Below, piece after piece: positions 8,261 through 16,021 of a stretch of 64,000 nt of DNA. The stretch is from Acidobacteriaceae bacterium. GTDB lineage: Bacteria; Acidobacteriota; Terriglobia; Terriglobales; Acidobacteriaceae. The stretch's first letter is position 1; each line of letters begins with the position of its first letter. Position numbers and translations under genes: made by a program. Location of the stretch: contig PMYL01000059.1 in assembly GCA_003170825.1 (NCBI GenBank), forward strand, positions 45,503-109,502, read 5' to 3'. The notes beneath the pieces were generated by a model, which saw only the letters and a program-made list of their open reading frames with translations, had not been told where the DNA came from and made no database searches.

Positions 8261-9565
8261 ATGGATAAATTCGTCATTCGCGGCGGTAATCCGCTGGTGG
8301 GCACCATCCGCGTCTCGGGGGCCAAGAACTCGGCGCTGCCCTGCATGGCCGCGGCGATTCTGACCGAGGACGAGGTCACTCTGGAAAACATTCCCCAGGT
8401 GCGCGACATCGAGACCCAGCGCCGGCTGCTGGTGTCGATGGGCGCAGAGGTCGAGCTGGGCTACGGGCGCGCGAAAAGCCGCACCAAAATCAGTTGCCGG
8501 ACCCTCTCGGAACCAGAAGCCAAGTATGAAATTGTCAAAACCATGCGGGCCAGTTCCCTGGTGCTCGGTCCGCTCATTGCCCGCGCCGGAATGGCCCGCG
8601 TGGCCATGCCCGGAGGTTGCGCCATCGGCGGCAGGCCGATCGACCTGCACATCAAAGGCCTGGAAAAGATGGGCGCCTCCATCACCCAGGAACACGGTTA
8701 CCTGGAGGCGCGCGCGGACAGGCTTAGGGGCGCTCACCTGGTCTTCGACAAGATCACCGTGACCGGCACGGAGGACCTGCTGATGGCCGCCGTGCTGGCC
8801 GAAGGCGAAAGCCTGATGGAGAACTGCGCACGCGAACCGGAGGTCATCGACCTGGCTGCCCTGCTGACTGCTATGGGCGCGAAGATCGAGGGGGCCGGCG
8901 CCTCCACCATCCGGGTGCAAGGCGTACACCGGCTCCATGGCGCGCGATACCGCATCCATCCCGACCGCATCGAGGCGGGGACATTTCTGATTGCCGGCGC
9001 CATCACCGGCGGCGATCTGCTTGTGGCCAACTGCAACCCGGCTCACCTGAGCGCGGTCATTGCCAAGCTGGAAGAGGCCGGCGCCCACGTGGATATTCTC
9101 GGCACGGACACGGTCCGCGTGCGCGCCGGCGGGCCGCTGCGCGCTGCCGACATCTCCACCGAGGAGTACCCCGGCTACCCGACCGACATGCAGGCGCAGT
9201 ATATGGCGCTGGCCACGCAGGCCGAGGGAGTGAGCTCGGTCACGGAAAACATCTTCGAGAACCGCTTCATGCACGTGCAGGAACTGGTGCGGATGGGCGC
9301 CAACATCAAGGTGGACGGAAGCACGGCCACCGTGCGCGGGCCGGCAAAGTTGTCTGCGGCGGCCGTTATGTGCTCGGACCTGCGGGCCTCGGCGTCCCTG
9401 GTGCTGGCCGCGCTGGTGGCCGACGGAGAATCCATCCTGGACCGCGTGTATCACATGGATCGCGGCTATGAACGCATCGAGGAGAAGCTGCGCGGCGTGG
9501 GCGCGCAGATCCGGCGCATGGGAAATGTGTTTAATCCCAAAGAGGGCGAGACGGACGCAGACTGA
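8261..9565 (+). CDS. murA: UDP-N-acetylglucosamine 1-carboxyvinyltransferase
   Basis: 434 aa, family length about 420. MurA transfers enolpyruvate from PEP to UDP-GlcNAc, the first committed step of peptidoglycan synthesis. It has the N-terminal [15 protein letters not shown] (Lys22, Asn23 contact substrate), the active-site cysteine Cys120 in [14 protein letters not shown], and the C-terminal [19 protein letters not shown]. The presence of Cys at the active site predicts fosfomycin sensitivity of the usual type. It is on the plus strand between two toxin-antitoxin loci. Confidence 0.97.
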   Translation: MDKFVIRGGNPLVGTIRVSGAKNSALPCMAAAILTEDEVTLENIPQVRDIETQRRLLVSMGAEVELGYGRAKSRTKISCRTLSEPEAKYEIVKTMRASSLVLGPLIARAGMARVAMPGGCAIGGRPIDLHIKGLEKMGASITQEHGYLEARADRLRGAHLVFDKITVTGTEDLLMAAVLAEGESLMENCAREPEVIDLAALLTAMGAKIEGAGASTIRVQGVHRLHGARYRIHPDRIEAGTFLIAGAITGGDLLVANCNPAHLSAVIAKLEEAGAHVDILGTDTVRVRAGGPLRAADISTEEYPGYPTDMQAQYMALATQAEGVSSVTENIFENRFMHVQELVRMGANIKVDGSTATVRGPAKLSAAAVMCSDLRASASLVLAALVADGESILDRVYHMDRGYERIEEKLRGVGAQIRRMGNVFNPKEGETDAD

Positions 9566-9573
9566 GCTTCATG

Positions 9574-9607
9574 GTCTCCCAGGTCTGAAAATCCTGGCCT
9601 GGGGCAC
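9574..9607. repeat. REP element E, degenerate copy
   Basis: Just after murA, CCCAGG (9578-9583) pairs with CCTGGG (9598-9603), and the sequence resembles the clearer element at 15672-15715. It may also help end murA transcription. Confidence 0.4.
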
Positions 9608-9643
9608 GGGGCACGATGATAATGTTATTGGGAGGGTAATCCA

Positions 9644-10015
9644 ATGCATACGCGGGTTTTGTTGGGAATCGCGATGATTATCGCTGTTCAACATATGTAT
9701 GGACAAATTGCACAGCCAATACAATCTTACAAAGATCCATATTTCTGTAATTACTCAAAGGTGTACAACCTTCAAACCGACACCTACCTTTCCGTCCGGT
9801 CAGGTCCGGGAATGAAGTTTTCAAAAATCGACCGTCTGAAAGTTAAAACGGTTGTATACGTATGCGATGAGAAATCCGAATGGGTTCAAGTCTTCTATAG
9901 CGGGCCAGAGCTTCCCTGTGTCGTTGATTCTTCTGTCGGCCTTCTCTCATCCAAGAAAAATACTTGTAAATCTGGGTGGGTAAATCGTAAATGGATCGAT
10001 GTAGTTTCAGGATGA
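9644..10015 (+). CDS. Secreted protein with SH3b-like domain
   Basis: 123 aa. A short signal peptide is visible ([20 protein letters not shown]). Residues about 45-123 carry the bacterial SH3 pattern: [35 protein letters not shown], then [12 protein letters not shown]. Four cysteines, at about 35, 74, 92 and 104, may pair in the periplasm. SH3b domains often bind cell-wall peptides, but no target is evident. The gene is markedly richer in A and T than its neighbours, suggesting recent acquisition. No partner gene is evident. Confidence 0.65.
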   Translation: MHTRVLLGIAMIIAVQHMYGQIAQPIQSYKDPYFCNYSKVYNLQTDTYLSVRSGPGMKFSKIDRLKVKTVVYVCDEKSEWVQVFYSGPELPCVVDSSVGLLSSKKNTCKSGWVNRKWIDVVSG

Positions 10016-10043
10016 CTTATTTGCTCCGTCAGTCAGAATAAAC

Positions 10044-10427
10044 TCAAGCCGCCAACTTCTTCTTCCTCACGCGGATTGGGCGAATCAAAACCTCCGCCGG
10101 AATCTTGAGCTGCTGATTGAGTTTCTGAATCATCGTCAGCGACAAGGCGCGATCTCTGCGCAAAACCTCATAAACCCGGCTGCGATTGCCGAGGATTCCA
10201 ATCAGAGCCTTCTTGTCCGCGCCCTGCTGCTCCAGGCGAAACTTGATCGCTTCAATCGGGTCCGGCAGATCCATCGGAAAATGGGCCTCTTCGTAAGCCT
10301 CGGCCAGCGTGATGAGAATCTCCAGGCAGTCTCCGTCGACGCTGCCTTCCGCAGTGCCCCACAGCCGCTCGATCTCCAGCAAAGCGGCCTCGTGGTCGGC
10401 TTCAGTCTTGATGGGCTTCAGTTGCAT
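10044..10427 (-). CDS. higA: HigA-type antitoxin with C-terminal HTH
   Basis: 127 aa. The N-terminal part (EADHEAALLEIERLWGT) matches the HigA family that follows HigB toxins, and the C-terminal helix-turn-helix is seen in DKKALIGILGNRSRVYEVLR with a following NQQLKIPAEVLI. It overlaps the 3' end of the toxin gene by 26 bases. HigA would neutralise HigB and repress the operon. Confidence 0.85.
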   Translation of the reverse strand: MQLKPIKTEADHEAALLEIERLWGTAEGSVDGDCLEILITLAEAYEEAHFPMDLPDPIEAIKFRLEQQGADKKALIGILGNRSRVYEVLRRDRALSLTMIQKLNQQLKIPAEVLIRPIRVRKKKLAA

Positions 10428-10740
10428 ATTGAACCGTCCTCACGTCGATTGCATCGTACTGCTTGTGTGTTCCCAGCCATTTGATGAAGACCGTGGCTCG
10501 CCGGTAATCCACGGCAACCACCAGGCGATAGGCATTCCCCTTGATGTTGAAGACAACCCGGTCCGCCCCGACGATGCTGGCATGGGCATAACTGGCCTTC
10601 ACGTCGGCGGAATTCTTCCACTCCGCCTGCCGCGCCTCCTGAAACCAGGCATCAAGCGCGGCCTTCAGCGTACGATGATCCTTGCTTCCCTCCAACCTGT
10701 CGAGGAACCGGGTCAACGTGCTTCGGGCAATAATACGCAC
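10402..10740 (-). CDS. higB: HigB-type mRNA interferase toxin
   Basis: 112 aa, of the HigB_toxin (PF09907) type. Characteristic stretches are LDAWFQEARQAEWKNSADVK, VFNIKGNAYRLVVAVDYRR and VFIKWLGTHKQYDAID. HigB cuts translated mRNAs in the ribosomal A site. The order is toxin first, as in other higBA loci. The GTG start at 10740 lies only a few bases from a possible -10 element, so the transcript may be nearly leaderless. Confidence 0.87.
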   Translation of the reverse strand: MRIIARSTLTRFLDRLEGSKDHRTLKAALDAWFQEARQAEWKNSADVKASYAHASIVGADRVVFNIKGNAYRLVVAVDYRRATVFIKWLGTHKQYDAIDVRTVQYATEAHQD

Positions 10741-10744
10741 ACAA

Positions 10745-10775
10745 GAACAATATCATGTTCCCAATACGGGTACAA
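10745..10775 (-). promoter_or_regulatory. Candidate higBA promoter and operator
   Basis: On the minus strand TTGTAC (10775-10770), 17 bases, then TATTGT (10752-10747) resemble -35 and -10 elements. The palindrome GAACATGATATTGTTC (10760-10745) overlaps the -10, a fitting place for HigA repression. The -35 match is weak. Confidence 0.4.
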
Positions 10776-10822
10776 GGAGATTCTTCCGACCGGCAGAAGC
10801 ATATCTTGATGATCGTACGCAC

Positions 10823-10850
10823 AAAAAGGCCCGGAGAGCATCCGGGCCTT
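10823..10850 (-). terminator. Intrinsic terminator of rpsO-pnp
   Basis: An 8-base perfect stem (10828-10835 with 10841-10848), a 5-base loop and, on the minus strand, a run of five T after the stem. It lies about 30 bases past the pnp stop. Confidence 0.85.
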
Positions 10851-10879
10851 TCCCATTTCAGGTTCGTGCAAGCAACGAT

Positions 10880-13333
10880 CTACTGCCCGCCGCCTGGTCC
10901 GCGGCCACCGCTAGGACCACCGGGCCTGCGGCGGCGGCGGCGGCGATTGTTGTTGTTGGCCGGAGGACGGCCCGCGCCAGCCGGTTGACCGGCCGGGACC
11001 GGCGCACCTTCAACGCGGTTGAAGTTCGGTTCGCTCTCCTCGTCGAACTCCTCGCCCACTTCTTCATCGAAATCGTCACCACCCTCGATGAGGATCGTGC
11101 TCTGGTTGGATTTCGGCTGACGCTCGTCGAACTCGTTGCGCGGCCTTGCGGGCGCGGGGGCAACAACGGGAGCCTCCAAAGCCTCAGACGCGTCGATCTC
11201 GACCTCGGCGGTCTCAACCGGAGCGGTATGGGCCAGCTTGGCCTTCTGCTCCTTGATGAGCGCCTTGCGGCTGAGCTTGATTCGGTTGCCCTCGATGGCC
11301 AGAACCTTGACCATCACCTGATCGCCCTCGCGTAACTCGTCCTTCACTTCCTTCACGCGGTGTTCGGCGATCTCGGAGATGTGCAACAGGCCATCGGTGC
11401 CGGGGAAGAGCTCGACAAATGCGCCGAACTCGGCCAGACGAACCACTTTGCCCAGGTAAACCTTGCCAATCTCCGGCACGGCGGTGATGTTGCCGATGAT
11501 TTCCAGCGCCTTCTTCAGGCCCTCGGCGTCGCAAGAGGCTACGCTGACCCGGCCGGTGTCGTCCACATCGATCTTGGCGCCGGTCTGCTCGATGATGCCG
11601 CGGATGGTGGCGCCGCCCTTGCCGATCAGATCGCGAATCTTGTCGGTGGGAATCATGACGGTCTCGATGCGGGGCGCATACTGCGAGCGCTCCGTGCGGG
11701 GTCCATCGAGCGCGGCGTCCATCTTGTCGAGCAGGAAGAGCCGGCCCTTGCGCGCCTGCTCCATGGCCTGCTGGAGAATCTCGTGGGTCAGGCCCCCGAT
11801 CTTGATGTCCATCTGCAGCGCGGTGATGCCCTTGCGGGTGCCGGCTACCTTGAAGTCCATATCGCCGTAGTGGTCTTCCGCGCCGGCAATGTCGGTGAGA
11901 ATGGCATAGTCGTCGCCCTCCTTCACCAGGCCCATGGCCACGCCGGCCACCGCGCCCTTGAGGGCGATGCCGGAGTCAAAGAGCGCCAGGCTCGCTCCAC
12001 AAACGGTAGCCATCGACGAAGAGCCGTTGGACTCCAAAATGTCGGAGACGATGCGGATGGTGTAAGGCGACTCTTCGGGGCTGGGCAGAACCGCGGTAAT
12101 GGCGCGCTCGGCCAGTGCTCCGTGGCCGATCTCGCGCCGGCCCGTGCCGGTCATCCGACCGGTCTCGCCCACGCAGAAGGGCGGGAAGTTGTAGTGGAGC
12201 ATGAAGGGCTTCTTCTTCTCGCCTTCATAGCTCTCCAGCCGCTGGCCGTCGTCTGTAGTGCCCAGCGTGGCCGTAACCAGGGCCTGCGTCTCGCCGCGTG
12301 TAAAGAGCGCCGAGCCGTGTACACGGGGCAGAACGCTGGTCTCGATGGTGATCTGGCGAATCTCATCGAAGGCGCGGCGGTCGGGCCGAATGCGCTCCTT
12401 GGTCACCTGCTCGCGGAATATCCGCTCGCGCAGGTGTTCATAGTAGTGGGCCAGCTTCTTCTTGGCGGCGGGATCGTCGGCCGGCAGTTCGGCAGCCAAC
12501 TCGTCCTTGATCTGCTTGATCAGATTCTGGCTTTCCAGCTTGGCGTGGGTCTTGGTGTCGAGAGCATCCTTGAGCCGGTCTTCGATCTTGGCCTTGAGTT
12601 CCGCGTAGTAGGCTTCGTCGAACTCCGGCGCGGTAAAGGCCCGCTTGGGCTTGCCGGCCAAGGCAACCAACTCGTCGATCGCGGCGACGATCTTCTTGAT
12701 CTCCCCATGCGCAAACTCGATGGCCGCCAGGATCACCTCTTCGGTCTCCTCCTTGGCGCCCGATTCGATCATCACGATGCCGTCTTTGTGGCCGACGACC
12801 ATAATGTTGACCGTGGTGGCGGCGCGCTCTGAGTAGGTGGGGTTGATGACGAATTCGCCATCCACACGGCCAACCCGAACGGCGCCGACGGTGGCGCTGA
12901 AGGGAATGTCGGAGAGAGCCAGGGCGCAGGCGGCGGCGTTGATGCCCACCACGTCTGGGTCGTTCTCCTTGTCGGCGGAGAAAACCAGCGCAATCACCTG
13001 AGTCTCGTTGCGGAAGCCGTCAGGGAAGAGCGGACGGATGGGGCGGTCGATCTGCCGGCAGGTCAGGACTTCTTTTTCGCTGGGCCGGCCTTCGCGCTTG
13101 ATGAAGCCGCCGGGAATGCGTCCGCCGGCGTACGTGTACTCGCGGTAATCGACCGTGAGGGGAAAGAAGTCGATGCCTTCCCTGGGGTCGGGAGAGGCTA
13201 CGGCGGTGGCCAGAACAACGGTTTCGCCCGTGGTCACCAGTGCGGCGCCAGAGGCCTGCTTGGCCATGCGCCCGGTCTCAAAGACCAGCCGCTTGCCGCC
13301 TGCAAGCTCGACGGCTACTTCATGCTTAGACAT
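10880..13333 (-). CDS. pnp: Polyribonucleotide nucleotidyltransferase (PNPase)
   Basis: 817 aa, longer than the usual 700 or so. It degrades RNA 3' to 5' with phosphate and forms part of the degradosome. Two RNase PH domains (residues about 1-230 and 310-545; GGRIPGGFIKREGRPSEKE, and MTGTGRREIGHGALAERA), a KH domain (IPTDKIRDLIGKGGATIRGI) and an S1 domain (GKVVRLAEFGAFVELFPG) are in the standard order. Beyond the S1 domain comes a low-complexity tail of about 115 residues: an Ala/Pro part, an acidic stretch (GGDDFDEEVGEEFDEESE) and a final Arg/Gly/Asn-rich end. rpsO is 288 bases upstream, the classic operon; a terminator follows. Confidence 0.97.
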   Translation of the reverse strand: MSKHEVAVELAGGKRLVFETGRMAKQASGAALVTTGETVVLATAVASPDPREGIDFFPLTVDYREYTYAGGRIPGGFIKREGRPSEKEVLTCRQIDRPIRPLFPDGFRNETQVIALVFSADKENDPDVVGINAAACALALSDIPFSATVGAVRVGRVDGEFVINPTYSERAATTVNIMVVGHKDGIVMIESGAKEETEEVILAAIEFAHGEIKKIVAAIDELVALAGKPKRAFTAPEFDEAYYAELKAKIEDRLKDALDTKTHAKLESQNLIKQIKDELAAELPADDPAAKKKLAHYYEHLRERIFREQVTKERIRPDRRAFDEIRQITIETSVLPRVHGSALFTRGETQALVTATLGTTDDGQRLESYEGEKKKPFMLHYNFPPFCVGETGRMTGTGRREIGHGALAERAITAVLPSPEESPYTIRIVSDILESNGSSSMATVCGASLALFDSGIALKGAVAGVAMGLVKEGDDYAILTDIAGAEDHYGDMDFKVAGTRKGITALQMDIKIGGLTHEILQQAMEQARKGRLFLLDKMDAALDGPRTERSQYAPRIETVMIPTDKIRDLIGKGGATIRGIIEQTGAKIDVDDTGRVSVASCDAEGLKKALEIIGNITAVPEIGKVYLGKVVRLAEFGAFVELFPGTDGLLHISEIAEHRVKEVKDELREGDQVMVKVLAIEGNRIKLSRKALIKEQKAKLAHTAPVETAEVEIDASEALEAPVVAPAPARPRNEFDERQPKSNQSTILIEGGDDFDEEVGEEFDEESEPNFNRVEGAPVPAGQPAGAGRPPANNNNRRRRRRRPGGPSGGRGPGGGQ

Positions 13334-13424
13334 AGTGTCCTCGTTTCATTTTGTTCGCTTGGAAAACTTGTAGAGGGAAGCTGGCGAAGGGACCGGCTGC
13401 CGGCAGGGTGCGCGCAAGAGAGTG

Positions 13425-13480
13425 GGCCGTGCGCGTGGGAGCCGATTCTCCCGGCCGGCGCGCCTGGGCCGCACACGGCC
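13425..13480 (-). promoter_or_regulatory. Structured leader between rpsO and pnp
   Basis: In the 288-base gap, 13425-13435 pairs with 13470-13480 (10 of 11 bases) and encloses a smaller hairpin, GGGAG/CTCCC (13437-13441, 13448-13452). In E. coli the pnp leader forms a hairpin cut by RNase III through which PNPase represses itself. A similar role here is inference; the rest of the gap is GC-rich with no gene. Confidence 0.4.
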
Positions 13481-13621
13481 GATAGCTGTGCGCAGTCCCT
13501 GGCAGCGGGTCGAGTTCGCCAGGTACACCGTGGCCCCAGGTTCCGGGTAGAACGGGGGCCGTGACCAACAGCCGGTCTGGGCGCTTCCGGGGCAAAGTTG
13601 GATTCAAGGTTGGCTTTCTGG

Positions 13622-13888
13622 TTACTTGCGGATACCGAGTTTGCCGATTACGTCGCGATAGCGGTCGGAATCGTGCGTCTTCAGGTAATCCAGCAGGCGG
13701 CGGCGCTTGCTGACCAGCATCAACAGTCCACGCCGCGAGGCATGGTCCTTCTTGTGCATTTTGAAGTGCTCGGTCAGTTCGGCGATACGCGCACTCAGAA
13801 TCGCAATCTGGACCTCCGGCGAACCGGTGTCCGTATCGTGGGTGCGGAAGCGTTCAATCAGGGTTGTTTTCTTTGCGGTCGCCAGCAC
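13622..13888 (-). CDS. rpsO: 30S ribosomal protein S15
   Basis: 88 aa, standard length. It binds 16S rRNA in the platform of the small subunit. Family landmarks are [39 protein letters not shown] and RRRLLDYLK. The start is GTG, with AGGAG 11 bases upstream. It is the first gene of the rpsO-pnp operon. Confidence 0.97.
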   Translation of the reverse strand: MLATAKKTTLIERFRTHDTDTGSPEVQIAILSARIAELTEHFKMHKKDHASRRGLLMLVSKRRRLLDYLKTHDSDRYRDVIGKLGIRK

Positions 13889-14011
13889 GGCGTGTGTTAC
13901 TCCTCTTGCATTCTCAGTCCACTCTCAAGTGTCTAGTGTGAGATTACCACGAATGAGCGGCGCGCGTCATGCGGCGGTCCCAACCCGAACCCGAATGTAA
14001 ACCCAACCCGC

Positions 14012-14479
14012 TCACCGCGCCCCAAAACGGAAGAGCCGGTTGTCGAATTGCTCGCGAATCACCTCGGCAACCACAACCTGCTTCGCCTCCGGGTGTTCGG
14101 GATTCAGCAGGACGTTCCAGGTCTGGGGTGCAATAACCGAGGGCACACGGGCCAGCGCTGTCTCACTCGACGCCAGCCACGCATCCCCGATCGCGCGCGT
14201 AAATTCCGGACGCTCCTTCCAATCGGTAGGGGCAATCGTATTCAAGGGTTTAATTGCCAATTCATCGGGAACAGCGACCTGGAGCAATTGGTAGAAACGC
14301 GGAAGAATCCCGTCCTCGTTTCTGTCCATCAAGTGAACAATTCGCTCCAGCAGCGCGCCAGCCGGACAATCCGCCAAATAGACAACCAGCCGCCCTTCAG
14401 TATGCCATCGTCCAGAGGTGCCGAACGCACCTTCGCCGCTCAAATCCAGGTAATTGCTGATGCGCCAGAGATTCGTCAT
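14012..14479 (-). CDS. RES-domain toxin
   Basis: 155 aa. The RES pattern is visible: LWRISNYLDLSGEGAFGTSG with RWHTEGRLVVYLADCPAGALLE, followed by a C-terminal WNVLLNPEHPEAK. Characterised relatives deplete NAD+ (phosphorolysis or hydrolysis) or ADP-ribosylate targets. It starts 26 bases after the stop of its antitoxin on the same strand. Confidence 0.87.
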   Translation of the reverse strand: MTNLWRISNYLDLSGEGAFGTSGRWHTEGRLVVYLADCPAGALLERIVHLMDRNEDGILPRFYQLLQVAVPDELAIKPLNTIAPTDWKERPEFTRAIGDAWLASSETALARVPSVIAPQTWNVLLNPEHPEAKQVVVAEVIREQFDNRLFRFGAR

Positions 14480-14505
14480 GAAGGGGCTTGCTCGCGGCTG
14501 CTCAT

Positions 14506-14913
14506 TTATACAAACATCCCCTCGTCAATCTGGATCAGAAAGTCCTTGACCGCCTTTTCGCCCGCCTCGCTCCTCAACATTTCCAGCGCAGTCTTCCCAT
14601 CGAAGCGGCTCTTCTGGCCGCACAGCCACTTCCGGCCATCCTCGCGGTCGTCGTAGACCTTCACGGCCAGTTCGTAGATCTTCGCCACGCGCGCCAGCCG
14701 GTCGGATTCGTCAAGATTCAGCGGCTCCTGCCGCTGGCGGCGATGCTTGAGCGTGCGGGCAGGAATCACCACCTCCAGCAAATCCTTGACGGCAATGCCA
14801 GAGTAGGCGGAAAACTCCTCCAGCGTCGAGAGTGGCAGTCCGCGCTCAATCTCCCTCCAATCAAAGGTGAATGGCGGCAGAGAAACGACAGGAATGGCGG
14901 CAGTTTGTCCCAT
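14506..14913 (-). CDS. Xre/MbcA/ParS-type antitoxin
   Basis: 135 aa from the ATG at 14913; the frame is open to an ATG at 14943, but that one lies inside an inverted repeat that looks like the operator. The N-terminal half is a helix-turn-helix-like part (LSTLEEFSAYSGIAVKDLLE), and the C-terminal toxin-binding domain has DESDRLARVAKIYELAVKVY, with GKTALEMLRSEAGEKAVKDF near the end. It pairs with the RES toxin downstream. Confidence 0.85.
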   Translation of the reverse strand: MGQTAAIPVVSLPPFTFDWREIERGLPLSTLEEFSAYSGIAVKDLLEVVIPARTLKHRRQRQEPLNLDESDRLARVAKIYELAVKVYDDREDGRKWLCGQKSRFDGKTALEMLRSEAGEKAVKDFLIQIDEGMFV

Positions 14914-14915
14914 AA

Positions 14916-14950
14916 GGACATTATGCCACACTTTTCGCGGCATTTTGTCC
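14916..14950 (-). promoter_or_regulatory. Candidate operator of the RES/Xre locus
   Basis: GGACATTATGCC (14916-14927) and GGCATTTTGTCC (14939-14950) are inverted repeats matching at 10 of 12 positions, 11 bases apart, immediately upstream of the antitoxin ATG at 14913. The inner arm contains a CATAAT -10-like sequence on the minus strand. Confidence 0.5.
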
Positions 14951-15177
14951 GGTTACAGGAAAATACAGTTTGGAAGCATTACTTCCAGATCGCCGGTGAT
15001 AGAGGTGCAATGAACCGAAACGGTGCCTCAGCTGGTCGTTTCACTAGCCTTAATTGTGAATTGGTCGCGTCAAGGCAATGCGATGTTCAACGAGGAGTCC
15101 CGCTGATCCCTCCCGCGAGTTTCCAACTCTAGCGGCCGTCCAGTAGTATGGATGAAAATCTTTTCGGAGCCTAGAAA

Positions 15178-15603
15178 GTGAATGACCTGAGAGCAAGTTT
15201 GAGTAAGCTGCGACTATTTCAGTTCGCAATTATCGCCTCGATACCAATGTTTGCGTGGGTGGCGGAGATGGTCAGCCGCCCCGGCAGCAACAGTTGGACT
15301 TTACGGCATTGGGTTGTCGCCGCTTTTGCTCTCTGGACCGTTTTCGGGGGGGCAAGGGTTCGCGGTCGAATGCTGGCCCGTGCTGCAACGGCGCTGGCGA
15401 AGGACGCTTCAGAGCTAAAGGCTGTCAAGCAGTGGGAGGCAGGACATGTGCTAGGAATGGCGTTTGCGGAGAGTCTCGCGCTGTGGGGCGTGGTTGTGCG
15501 CATGGTTCTTGGAGGCGCGCTTTGGCAAGCATCATTGTTTTATTCGGTAAGCCTGGTTCTGCTGCTGTATTGGACACCCCGGTTGCCGACCGAACTTGCA
15601 TAA
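15178..15603 (+). CDS. Small membrane protein, unknown function
   Basis: 141 aa with a GTG start. About four hydrophobic segments are seen: residues 14-30 (FQFAIIASIPMFAWVAE), 43-60 (HWVVAAFALWTVFGGARV), 90-111 (HVLGMAFAESLALWGVVVRM) and 112-134 (GALWQASLFYSVSLVLLLYW). No family is recognised. It follows the promoter side of the RES/Xre locus, but on the opposite strand. Confidence 0.55.
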   Translation: MNDLRASLSKLRLFQFAIIASIPMFAWVAEMVSRPGSNSWTLRHWVVAAFALWTVFGGARVRGRMLARAATALAKDASELKAVKQWEAGHVLGMAFAESLALWGVVVRMVLGGALWQASLFYSVSLVLLLYWTPRLPTELA

Positions 15604-15640
15604 AGCTGAAAGCTGACGGCTGATAGCTGAAAGCTGCTTC

Positions 15641-15676
15641 TCACTGCTCCGCCTCCATCCAATAATTCGCCGGGTG
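15641..15676 (-). pseudogene. Possible remnant of a VWFA-gene 3' end
   Basis: Read on the minus strand these bases give HPANYWMEAEQ followed by a stop. The intact VWFA gene ends RANYWMEAPAVGPDAR, and the DNA matches at about 20 of 23 positions over 15651-15673 versus 16050-16072. It may be a decayed duplicate or a repeat carrying a piece of gene end; it is too short to decide. Confidence 0.35.
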
Positions 15677-15715
15677 CCGGGGCCCCAGGTCCCGATTTTG
15701 GGACTTGGGAGTCCA
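15672..15715. repeat. REP element E
   Basis: CCCAGGTCCC (15684-15693) pairs with GGGACTTGGG (15700-15709), 9 of 10 bases, around GATTTT. A degenerate relative follows murA (9574-9607). Nearby CGCCTGGACGGCCAGTCC (15742-15759) resembles part of the repeat at 39839-39857. Confidence 0.65.
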
Positions 15716-16021
15716 CGAACCCCATGCGCGAACCGCGCCTCCGCCTGGACGGCCAGTCCCTTGCAGATAATTTCCCCACTTTGTCGCATGATGATCTCAG
15801 AAGTCTTCCTTCAAATCATCGTCCCGGCGCCTCCTCTTCGCGCCGCCATTCAGCCGGAAGAGGCTGGGAGAGGCCAAAACGTCGCGTAACTCCTTATCCT
15901 GGACGATTTTGCAGGGAACTTCTTTGTTTTGACGATTTTACAGCGCAACACTACCTGTAAGCTCAAGAAAACAAGGAATTTGCGTCCAAAATAGGGGTGG
16001 GGGTAGCGCCCCTGTGAGCAA

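Larger units (their letters stand above)
15604..16021. other. Non-coding stretch with repeats and a gene remnant
   Basis: 418 bases with no credible gene. It holds iterated AGCTGAAAGCTG-like words (15603-15637), a short match to the 3' end of the neighbouring VWFA gene (15641-15676), a hairpin of family E, and, up to 16021, sequence in which nothing further is recognised. Confidence 0.6.

Noticed and set aside
11360-12832. A 490-codon plus-strand frame
   Set aside because: It is antisense to pnp, whose KH, S1 and RNase PH motifs are on the minus strand.
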